From Reticulascus tulasneorum (taxonomy: Eukaryota > Ascomycota > Sordariomycetes > Glomerellales > Reticulascaceae), in assembly GCA_001557505.1 (NCBI GenBank), contig LSAX01000002.1:1426001-1490000 (forward strand): a stretch of DNA of 64,000 nucleotides, given 5' to 3'. The notes below the pieces were generated by a model. It searched no databases, was not told where the DNA came from, and saw only the letters and a program-made list of their open reading frames with translations. Each line of letters starts with the position of its first letter. Position 1 is the first letter of the stretch. Both the position numbers and the translations under genes were made by a program. Below are positions 21,791-31,935 of this stretch, piece by piece.

Positions 21791-22736
21791 GCAGCTGATG
21801 CAACGTATGCACCCGCAGCAAGCAAATGCAGCAGCAATGGCGGGCGGTTCAACTCCGCAAAGACCCATGAGCTCAGCCCAGGGGACCCCAAACAACGCGA
21901 TGCAGCAACAGTCCCAGTTTGCGACACCTCAGCCCCCTTCTCATAGCCAGACACCGACCAATGCCCAGCCGAGCACCACTGTCACCACGCCCCAGACACC
22001 TACGTTCCCATCAGGAGGACAAGGAGCTAGTACCAATGGCGTGACATCGGGTGCCACACCCCTCAGTCCAGGCACTGAGTCAAAAGAGAGGGAAAGGTTT
22101 TCAGTTCTCCTGGAAATCAACCAAGAACTGCTATACGAGTCAATACAACTGCAGAATACGCTACAGGAACTTAGGAAGGAACCAGCGGCGTCCGGGGATA
22201 GCGCTGGGAATGAACAGCTCAAGAAAGAGCGGGCAGTTGCAGAACAGGACTATAATCAGTGAGTTTCTGATACGTTGCACCCTTTGAGTTGAACGTTGCT
22301 AATCAGCCATCCAAGATGTATGAGGAGAATTCACGCGAACCTGACCTACCTTGCTGCTCTAGCGGATCGAAAGGGATCGATACAAGTGCCGCCGAGTCCG
22401 GCATACCTCACCGGCCCGCAGCTCAACTTGACGCTGAAGATCAAGGCGCCGACTCCTGGCCCAGACTCACAAGAACAGAATGGAGACGCGATGGCAGATC
22501 GACAAGAGAGGGGTAGGTTCATGCATGAATTATATGGGAAGCTTCAAGCATTGTTCCCTGGCGTGGACCCAAAGAAGGAGCCTCCACCTCAGACTGCCCA
22601 GCGATCTCAAGGCCAACAAGGCCAAGGTCAGAGACCGACAGGCTCTCAACAAAGCCCCAGACCTGGACAAAACCAAAAGCCACAGCAAATGCCCAACGTG
22701 TCGAACGCGCAGCACCATCCGCTTGTGTCATCATAA
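20953..22736 (+). CDS. SSXT-domain (SS18/Snf11-like) polyglutamine protein, putative SWI/SNF subunit
   Basis: Three exons (20953-21226, 21508-22258, 22316-22736) encode ~481 aa. The N-terminal half is Pro/Gln/Met/Gly-rich and contains a 50-residue Q/H tract at 138-187. After a Thr/Pro/Ser linker comes a helical segment, RFSVLLEINQELLYESIQLQ then QCMRRIHANLTYLAALADR. It has the pattern of the SSXT domain of human SS18 and yeast Snf11 (NxxLI...Q...H.NL.YLA.IAD), which tethers a small subunit to SWI/SNF-type remodellers. The domain is split by the 57-nt third-phase intron (22259-22315). Only with its CCAAG acceptor is the QCMRRIH stretch restored, supporting that boundary. The second half is Gln/Pro-rich. 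Intron 1 is long for this window (281 nt). Expected location: nucleus. Confidence 0.82.
21645..21794 (+). repeat. CAG/CAA trinucleotide tract encoding polyglutamine
   Basis: Fifty consecutive codons, all CAG/CAA except three His codons (CAC/CAT), inside the SSXT-domain gene. The mix of CAG and CAA lowers the slippage rate relative to a pure CAG array. The opposite strand and other frames give artefactual polyleucine and polyalanine frames. Confidence 0.95.
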
Positions 22737-24576
22737 TCGAAAATCACAGACGATGCTTGGTTCCTGATGGCCTGAGATGGATGTACCGGCGTACAACTAT
22801 GGCTCGGCGACCAAACACCCTTAGCTGGCGTTGGCTCGATATGGACCGGCAGTAAGCAACTGCATACTTGGCGTTTTGTTTTCGCTGTACAGTTCTCGTC
22901 GGCTTGGATTAAGAAGCTTTGCAAGGCGTTGCTTCTGGGTTAGCTTGAATTTTTGGAGAGAGGGCTGTTACATGGCCTACGAGTCACACGGCATACCAGA
23001 GGTGTTGGGGGCACAGTGAGGTTATATATAACTATTTTCCAACGGTAACGGTCAAAACTGATGTTTCGGATGGGAATGCAAAATTGGACTTGCAAAACGG
23101 GAGTTGGGAAGCGCTGTATTAGATGCGGTGGTGCTGATATGAGAGGGAGACAGATGACACTGAATCTATTTCCAGCCCTTCCTACTTTGCTTGTAGATCT
23201 TGATGATATTCCCACTGCTTCACATCAATTGCATCAAGTGTTAGTCTAGGCCATCTACTCAACCCGTGACTCGACGTGATCATGGGTTTCATAATGGCGA
23301 GGAAGACGGTCCAAGCCTGCAGCGGTTCCAAGCGAGGTATATTGCGGCTCTCCCAGAACAGTTACCTCCTCGGCCAGGCTATTTATCATCGGCAGTGGGT
23401 CGCAGTAAGGACGGCTCCTGAGACACCGCCGACGATCCGGGGCGGATATTTGAGGCGTGGTGGTGGTGGGAGGAGTAAGAAAACTTGTCCCTCTTCAATG
23501 CTGGCATTCTGATGCCCTACGGTTGTGATTCTGTTGGTTGCCGGAGGATCTGAGGTGTGACTGGGGGTCGCGTGCATGAGTGGTCGGGAAGGCGAGTGTA
23601 ATTTGAGGGTCTAATGTCCGTGTGTTGTCCAACCCCCTGCTCGGGCGCGGCTCCAGCGTCTTAACTGGCTGGATCCCAGTGATGTTTGGTGATTCGCAGC
23701 CGCTGTGATGGGGGCTATCAGACGTTGAACGGTAACGGCTACAGGCGGCGGCGGCGGTTGATAGCTTGTGAGACATGGCACGCAAAGGCGGTCTCACGGT
23801 ATCGCAATTAACCTAACCCTGACATGTAGGCAATTTACGCCGCAGCCAGTTGCACCACTCAGCATGCACCAAGAAGATGCAGGGTGCTCGGGGTTGAATC
23901 TTAACGACTGTAAGCAGAGCCTGGGGCTTGTTATCATGACCCGGGGACATTGGGTGCACCCCTAGAAGGGGGGCGAATAGGCTCAATATTGTGGTTGGGG
24001 GGTGGTGCAAATTTGTATTAGCTTCACCTTGCCCCCTCGTTCATAATAAGACCATTTTTGCTATGTAGTGGTGCTAATAACTTCATGGGGTTCAGAATGA
24101 TAGCCACTGGCACCCGTTCAACCCTTCCCTCGCAGCAAGTCTCTCCTTTTTGTGCTTCGTTCTTCTTTTTGTGATTTCTCTGCATTACATGCCAGATAGG
24201 GGATTATCTACCCATCTATACTGCTCGTGTGCTCTGGGACCCCCGTTGTTCTAGTTAGGTCCTTCCCCACGCTTCGAGAGTTTCAGTGCTGTAGACCCCA
24301 TCGATGAAACAACAAGAGCTCCCCAGTCTAGCAAACCAAGACCCTCCTTCCGCAGTCTTTTCGCCTGGATTTCTTCACCACTCCAACTCTGCGTAGGTCC
24401 CTTCGCCTGCTCACTGGGAAACAAACAAACAGAGGAACATTGGTGGTGGTGAACCGGCAGTCAATGTCCTGCATATCCACACTGGCAGTCCTGGATTGCT
24501 GGCGTTGACCGTCCTACCCCGTGGATCGGACATCCACATATCAGTCTTTACAGTTCGAAATTCCGACAGCCTGGAG
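22737..24576. other. intergenic, no gene seen
   Basis: 1.8 kb between the SSXT gene and the TBC gene. No frame has coding character. The right part (from ~24,120) is a pyrimidine-rich promoter/leader of the Rab-GAP gene. Confidence 0.45.
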
Positions 24577-27500
24577 ATGGAGCCGGCGCTCCAGCAACCA
24601 GATCATGACGCCCCTCCTGAGACGACCCCCGAAAGCAAACGAGAATCGAAGCTCGCGGACGAAGAGAGCAATGAAACGCCGAAGATGACGCACGACTCCA
24701 TGGTTACTGTGAGGTTGTCAGAGCCGCCTGCTCTGACCTTGGATACAAATGTCGGACCTGGCGATACAATGGCTCGCCCAAGCACGGTTCGGCACTCACA
24801 AATTGACATACCAGACGCTGTGGGGTCTGGGAGGAACACTGAGGAATTTGCCAGCGACCCGACAACGCCACTTCCACTTACGGATGCTTCCCGAAACCTA
24901 CAAGATGAGCTTGGGGAATGCGAGGAGCCAGAACAGCAGGAGGAGGATCTCGAGCGACGGCCATCCTCGGAGTCAGAAGAGGTCAATTGGGAAGAGCTGC
25001 AAAAGACCGAAGATGAGGAGACCAGGGTTGACGATTCCGACAATGTAAGTGGCCTGGGAAACGATTCTCAAGCTGCTGTTTGCGAAAGCTAACACTGTTG
25101 ATTCAGACAACTGCAATGCTCCTAGCGAGACTTGAACAGGAAAACGACAGACTGGCTACGAACCCGAAGAGCGTCAAGGTGCAAGCCGTGGAACAGCTCT
25201 CCTCCCAACGTCCTCGACCACCTTCTATGGCACAATTACGAGATATGGTTACTGCACCGACACCACCAGCACTACGATACTCCATGCTACCTCCTCCGCC
25301 CATGACCGATCTCGAATTCTACGCAGCACTTGTCAAGGATTACCAGCAGACAGCAGCCCGACTTCCTACCCTCCTCACGAACAAAATACGAAAAGGCATA
25401 CCCCCGCCCCTGCGAGGCGTAGTGTGGCAGAGCATGTCAGGGGCAAGAGACGCGGTGTTGGAAGAGCAGTTCGAGAGGTTCTCTGGCGAGTCGAGCCCCT
25501 ACGAGTTCATCATCAGCAAAGATCTTGGGCGAAGCTTCCCCGGCGTCGACATGTTCCGCGACCCGGAAGGGGATGGGCAACGCATGTTGGGCAGGGTGCT
25601 GAGATGCTTCAGCCTCTACGACCAGAAGATCGGTTACTGCCAGGGGCTTGCTTTCCTGGTGGGTCCTCTGTTGATGCATATGCCTGACAAGCAGGCATTC
25701 TGCGTCTTGGTCCGGTAAGTGCCCCAAAAAGTAGACTTGATTTGGGGGATGCACTCAGCTAACCAATCTTCAGATTGATGGACCAATACGATATTCGAAC
25801 CTGTTTCCTGCCAGACCTGGCAGGGCTACATGTTGGAATCTACCAATTTCGAGAACTTTTGCGAGAAAATCTGCCCATGCTGTCGTACCACTTGGACGAT
25901 CTACAGGTTGATCCCGCCTATGTTTCACAGTGGTTCCTCAGCTTTTTCGCCGTAACGTGCCCCCTGCCAATGCTGTTTCGCATCTACGATGTGATCTTTG
26001 CCGAAGGCGCCCCAGAGACTCTTATGCGGGTCGCGCTATCCTTGATGCGTAAGAATCAAGCCCGACTTTTAGCGTGTACCGAACTTGAGGATGTCATGCA
26101 ACTTCTCCTATCTCGCGGATTATGGGATTGCTATCATTACAACGCAGATGAATTCGTTCAGGATTTTGTCAGTCTCAGCGGAGTGGTCAGCAGAGAGAAA
26201 TTACTGCAGTTGGAACAGGGGTACCGAGAAGGGCAAATTGCGAATGCCAGCGCGGTGCGGACCTCCGAGGTTACCACAGCAGCCGCCCGATTTCTGGGCC
26301 GCATCTGGGCTTCTTCCACCATCATCTCACCGAAACCCTCAACCCTCAGCCCCGGCCTCAGCGCTCCGTCACGGCCATTGAGCATGTTACGCAGGAGTGC
26401 GTCCAAACAAAGCTTGGCGTCTACCCTCAATTCCATGGAGGCCAGCTCCGTCAGCGTGCTCAGTTCTGCATCGACCGAAGCGACCAGCTTATCTCGGGAT
26501 TCATCCAACACCGACGACAATTTATCCATCCGCGAATCAACACCCGTTGTCGGCGGGAACTCCAAATTAAATAACGGCAACAGCAAGAACGCAGACGAAA
26601 GATACCTCCACAGTCAAATCGAAGATCTTCTGACGGCACTGGGCGAATTGCAACGAAGCCACAGCCTCCTAGCCACCGAACTGCAGACGGAGAGAGAGCA
26701 ACGCAAGGAGGACAAACTAGCAGTGCGGTCTCTATTGGATGGACTGCGGAAGAAGGCGAGCACCGATACGGAATTAACGTCGAACAGCGAGTCGAGCATC
26801 GAGACGGTCAAGGCCACCAACGATTCGGGACACTCAATTGATACCAAGAAGGAGGATACAAATGGAGAGCGGGAAAATACTGCCGGCGGGGACGAAAACG
26901 GCGAGAAGCTGGAATCACCATCGGCAGACGAGCTATCAGAGCTGCTCGACGTGGTCGAGCAGCGATTCGGCTTCAAGGATGACCAACGAAGATCATCAAT
27001 GCTGCAGTCCAAATCACAGCTTCGGGACGAGCTGGCACAGGCAAAACAACAACTCGCCAACGCACTATCGCAATCTCAAGATTACAGCCGAAGGATATAC
27101 GACCTGGACCAAGAGGTATCCTCCCTGAAGGACCAGGTCAAGAACAACCACACACACGTACGAACCTTGCACCAGGATAAGCAGAGGCTGGAGAAGCAGA
27201 TCCACGGCATGCGAGCTCGGGCGTCAGCAATGCCTGCGGAGGCAGGGCTGTCGAACGGGGACGAGTGGCCTTCCAGGACCAGCTCTACCAGCACTGCCGT
27301 TGGGTTGCGAGAGTTGAAGCTGGGTAGGAGCAAGTCGACACCATCGCAAGCGGGCTCCTTCAATAAGCGGACGTCATCGCTGCCGCGGCCACACGAGTCA
27401 ACAATACCAACCATGTACACCAATATCCAGCCTGCCAGCGAGCATGAGGCGTTACTGCTAGATCTGGTGCAAGCCAAGACAGCCGAGGCCATCGCAAGGC

Positions 27501-27781
27501 AGGATGCAGATGAGGCAAAGCAGAAGCTCGAACAATTACGCAGGGCATATGGGCTTGCACCTGGAGAGACGCCGCCGGCAGCCCCAACGGCAGCCTCTGC
27601 GGCAGCGTCAGCAGCCATGGGCGTCCTCGGCAGAATCACAACGTCGATAAGTGAGAGCGCCAGTAAGGCTGCTGCTCCAGCGGCAACAGAAGGCGGAAGC
27701 GGAACAGCCTCGGGGACACCAGCAGCGACTGCGGCAGCAGCAGCAGCAGCGGGAAGCTTCTGGGGTTGGAGAAGAGGCTGA
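24577..27781 (+). CDS. TBC-domain Rab GTPase-activating protein (Gyp5-like)
   Basis: Three exons (24577-25044, 25107-25714, 25774-27781) encode 1027 aa. Residues 1-190 are acidic and low complexity, and the TBC domain covers roughly 245-470. Both catalytic fingers are present: Arg in IISKDLGRSFPG (~298) and Gln in GYCQGL (~335). The protein should therefore accelerate GTP hydrolysis on a Rab-family protein in secretory or endocytic traffic. The C-terminal half carries Ser-rich linkers and long coiled-coil segments (about 640-830 and 910-960), as in yeast Gyp5/Gyl1 and related Golgi/exocytosis GAPs, and ends in a poly-Ala/Thr tail. The first ATG is at 24577; the frame is open further upstream without an ATG. 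Intron 2 interrupts the TBC domain (VLVR|LMDQYD). Confidence 0.92.
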
Positions 27782-29627
27782 GGCCAAGACCCGCGGGGGC
27801 GGGAAGGGGTTCTTTAATACATTTTGCACTTTCATCGGATGATCATGCGATAGCTGTCAGTGTCGAAACTGCGGTATATTGATCGGTGATCAGATCCTGT
27901 ACATTTACTACCTCTTCATTGCATTCGTGGACGCTGGCAAGCTCCACACATGGGGGAGACACCAAGCATCTTCCACACCATTCTAGAAAAGGGCTTGAAC
28001 ATAGCAATGGAGTTTGAGGGGACACATATAGGGCAGAGGACCAAGCAACCAAAATGCTGGCCTCTGGGTTGGGATTATTAACATTATAACACTTTTAGTA
28101 GAATGGAGACTTTTTTAAGAGACAACACGTCGCGAGGGGTGTCTGGTTCTTGTTCGTCATTGTCCTGGTCCTTGCGTAAAATCCCGAGGTTGTCTGCCAA
28201 ATTAACAGGGCATTGGCCCCTATGAGAGACATAGATAGCCTGCCAGCCAGTGCGTCATTTCCTTCGGGGGTGATACCATAAATTAGCATAGATACATAGA
28301 TAGCCAAGGTACATAGGCAGGTGTTTTGTTTGGTCTACCAACCTACGTAAGTAAGGCGTGATGATGGGGGTACACATATTAGGGAACGGATTTTAGTGCC
28401 AGAATCACATGCAATTAATTGGCCAACGGGAGCCACAGCCTGTGGCGCGCGTCCTTGGTTGATGTCGCAACAACAGGCAGACAGACATAAAACGAATCAC
28501 ATACGCACAGCATCTTGATCTTGGTACCCCCGTGGGAGTATTGAGGAGACGTGGCTTTCGGGCCTGTTACGAAAAAGAGACAAAGCTACTCCTTTGCAAG
28601 AAAGACACGGTGGACGAATTCTTCTTTTTTCTTTTTTTGTCTTTCGGTTTTGGACGAAGGGGCACTAAAAATGCATGGCCAAAGCAGGTTCTGGGGCCCT
28701 CTGGACTGGACTGGACTGGACTGGCAATGAAATCATTGATAGCATTCATTCCGCCCGCCATTGTCATGGTTTCAGAATCGGGGGATGAGATGGCTGATAG
28801 GCTCATTGGGGGAGGTGTGGAGGGATGGGGAGGGATGGGAAGTTGGGTGGGACGTCCCGAGGATGACATAGTCGGTACTTTGGCGCTGGAACCAAAAGAT
28901 GCGATGATGGGGAGCAGGCCGTTTGGAAGGAGAGGTACCGGCCGGGTAGTGCAGAGTGCAGCTGTCTGTGGCACATCTGCGTCATCGTTCGGAGGGCAGG
29001 TTGCAGGCTGCAAGTACGTAGTGTGCTTTATTATTAGTAGGTACCTATGTAGGTAAGGTAATTAGTGAGTGAGTGTGCTTGGGGGGGGAGTGGAGGGGGG
29101 AAGGAGAGCTGCAGCATTAGCCACAGTGGAGTCGTAGCTCACACAGACCACCCACACACACACGAGCAACAAACACGACTAAAAGAGCTCCACCCGAATC
29201 CATTGCTGGGGCCGGTCCTGTTTTGGAGGGTATGGGCGTCATTTCGACCGTGGGTGGATTTGCTTGTGCCTGTTGCTCCTGACGGAACTTATTTTACCTA
29301 CTCGGATCACTCACAATCTTCATTTGCATCACTGCACACACCACACGCCGCAATTTTTCCTCCTTCCTCCTTTTTCCAAATCCAAACAAGACCCCTTCTT
29401 GCCTTCATCATCTACTCTGCTCTCCTCCAACAAACACTTCCTCTCTCCCTTCTCCCACATATCTCCTACATATCACATCACAGCTGAGCTTTTTACTCGG
29501 GTGCCCTTTTTTTGCTCGACACTCTTGAAACAAACACTCCCCATCTGAACCGGACCAACTTCCCTCGTGCATCACACGACCACCTTCTTCGCAGACTCTC
29601 CTCCTCCACCAAGGACACGACATCGCA
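27782..29627. other. intergenic and leader of reticulon gene
   Basis: 1.85 kb without a supported gene. It holds (CTGGA)n at 28701-28724, TAGGTA-type repeats at 29038-29062, an 8-G tract near 29082-29090, and a long C/T-rich stretch (29,330-29,600) typical of a strong fungal promoter leading to the reticulon ATG. Frames on both strands around 28,530-29,060 look fortuitous. Confidence 0.45.
28701..28724. repeat. (CTGGA)n microsatellite
   Basis: Four tandem CTGGA units plus a partial fifth in an intergenic region. Confidence 0.85.
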
Positions 29628-31038
29628 ATGGCGGACTTTCCTGATGCTCCCACCAAAGCCCCTGCTGCTAACGGCGCCTCGTATATCGATGCCACCAAAG
29701 CCAGTATGGTATGTTGAGGCCCTCTCTCGTCCGCCGTCTCTGCTCTGCTCCGTGACGTCGAAATCGGTTCAATCCGGCTAACTTGGTGATAGTGTTTCAA
29801 AGCTCCTTCTTCACACCTGTCATGGCCGACGAACTGACCACTTCTATCTAGATGCCGCTGATGCCTACAACACACTTGCCAACGGTATGTCTTCCCGTGA
29901 TAGCTTCGTCATGGCGTGCAAAAATACTGATCCAAGCTCCCCCCCCCCGTTCCAGGCCCGGTAGCTGCCAACGTCAAGGACCAGTCCGCAAAGACCACAA
30001 ACGAGCTCGGCAACCTTGCCGCTGCTCGCAAGACTCCTGCCAACCCAGCCGCCACCGGCCAGCCTCTCACCCACTATCACTCCTTCTTCTCCGAGCTCCT
30101 CTCGTGGAACAATCCTCGTATGTGTCATCACGTCCCCACCCATCTGCCCCATATCTTGCCTTGCTGATAAGAGTTTACCAGGCGCCTCGGCCATTGCCTA
30201 CGTAGGCATCGTCTCCCTCATCTTCTCGGCTAGGTACCTCGATGTCATCCGATGGGGTTTCAAGACCACCTGGATGGTTCTTGGCGTCACTGTCCTCGCC
30301 GAACTCGCTGGCAAGCTGGTCCTTAACAACGGCATTGCTACCCAGCTCCGACCTCGACGATACTACACTGTGCCCAAGGAGACCCTCGATGCGGCGATAG
30401 GAGACGTTCACGAGCTCGTCAACTTCTTCGTCATCGAGGCTCAGAGGATCTTGTTCGCCGAGAATGTCGGCGCCTCTGTTGCTGTAAGCTTGCTCTTCAA
30501 ACTTGAAACATTTTACACGCTCGCAAACTGACTAACTATTTTCTTCCAGGCATTTGTCGCTGCCTTCATCTCCTACTACTTGGTCAAGATTGTACCATAC
30601 TGGGGCCTGGCCCTGCTTGGCACAACCCTGGCATTCATGGTTCCTCTGGCTTATACCTCCAACCAGGAACTCATTGATCATCACCTCAAGCAGGCCAGCG
30701 ATGTTCTCAACCAGCAGACTAGCCAGCTCCGAACCGTCGCAGGCAAGCACACTTCTCAGGCTACCAACATCACCAAGCAGTATGTCGGCGACTACAGTGC
30801 CAAGGCCCAGTCGATCCTCCGTGGCCGATCTGCCTCTCCCGAGGCTGTCTCCAAGGCTCCCAAGGTCAACGAGACCGATTTCCCAGCTCCCCCAGAGACG
30901 AGTTCAAGCAGCCAGAGTCCTTTGCTCCTGAGAAGCAGCCTGTCACGACATTTTAAGTTTTCCGCATGCCCAAGCAACGGTGGGGAGGAACTGAGCCTGG
31001 CCCGGCTAGGCAGGCAACGACTCATGGTATCAAGATGA
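29628..31038 (+). CDS. reticulon-like ER-shaping protein with apparent 3' frameshift
   Basis: Reticulons wedge into the ER membrane through hairpin hydrophobic segments and stabilise tubules. Exons are 29628-29703, 29852-29884, 29956-30117, 30182-30483 and 30550 onward. The reticulon homology domain starts at LTHYHSFFSELLSWNNPRAS. Hydrophobic hairpins follow (AIAYVGIVSLIFSARYLDV with TWMVLGVTVLAELAGKLVL, and AFVAAFISYYLVKIVPYWG with LALLGTTLAFMVPLAYT), then an amphipathic Gln/Ser/Thr tail. The open frame runs to a stop at 31036-31038 and its last ~45 residues look random. A +2 frame entered near 30888-30900 instead gives a hydrophilic end (DEFKQPESFAPEKQPVTTF) with TAA at 30954-30956. The C-terminus as read is therefore probably wrong, through a one-base sequence error or a real indel. 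Exon 2 is only 33 nt. Confidence 0.88.
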
Positions 31039-31935
31039 ACGAAACATTCGTGTCTTCCACGGGGGAAGGCTGCGATACAAATGGAATGATCGTCCCTTTT
31101 TTTATTTTTGCACACCTTCGGGATTCGGGCGTGGTGGCTTCGGTATCGGTTCTGCCTACATACGAGTGAACTAGGGGTGGTAGAAGTTTTCGGCAGTAAG
31201 ATCAAGTTGTGGCAGCAAGATCAAGTTGTGGCAGCAAGATCAAGTTGTGGCAGCAAGATCAAGTTGTGGCAGCAAGACGTCTGACGCTCAGGGACGTTAG
31301 GCTGTAGGAGTGTCATGTGTACTGTTGATGGAATTGTTATTTGTATCTCGCTCTCTCCACGAATCCGGGTTCGGCGAACGGGGGGAACCAACAGATTGCC
31401 TTGGGGATGGAGTGCATTGAGTTTTTACTTCTTAATCGACCTTGATGCTTTAACTTTAACTGTTATGATTCCCTTATCCTCTTGTGAATGTCGTAGTGGA
31501 ATCCTAGACCTGTTGATTGTAACCCTTCGTGCGTTGCTTGTGAGAAGCCCAAGTGGCTCGTCCAGATGTCATTACAGGGATGTCCCAAATGATCGAAAGT
31601 TTCTTCGACCGACTTGCTCGGCACACATCATCTACGACACCAATACAGACACGAGAGATGTTCAGTGCTAGAGACTCAAGTAACGTCCAGTGATGCAGAT
31701 CATTCAATTCTGGGTCATTATGATCCCCCTTAAGATACAAGTACACAAAGAGAAGAAAGGGGAAAAAAGGAGACAAGCCAAGCCGTCTCCCGGCTCCCTA
31801 AAGATGTCAAGCATTGTGGCAAAGCAAAAAGTTCGTTAAGAGCTGTCCTGGTCCTGTCCTGTCCGTTTTCCGCCCACCCGTATTCGCCAGATTTGATTAA
31901 TCACACACGCGCGCCGCCTCCCCTGCTTAGCCACT
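31039..31935. other. intergenic between convergent reticulon and TOP2 genes
   Basis: 3' flanks of both genes. Contains the 19-bp tandem array at 31201-31276. No gene seen. Confidence 0.5.
31201..31276. repeat. four perfect 19-bp tandem repeats
   Basis: The unit ATCAAGTTGTGGCAGCAAG is repeated four times without mismatch at 31201-31219, 31220-31238, 31239-31257 and 31258-31276. It is preceded by a partial diverged unit (GGCAGTAAG). It lies ~165 nt past the reticulon reading frame, probably in its 3' UTR or just beyond. Confidence 0.97.

Noticed and set aside
21493..21954. Minus-strand and alternative-frame polyleucine/polyalanine/polycysteine reading frames
   Set aside because: They are shadows of the CAG/CAA tract in the SSXT-domain gene.
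28532..29056. Overlapping frames on both strands
   Set aside because: Both contain low-complexity translations of purine/pyrimidine-rich leader sequence and no family motif.
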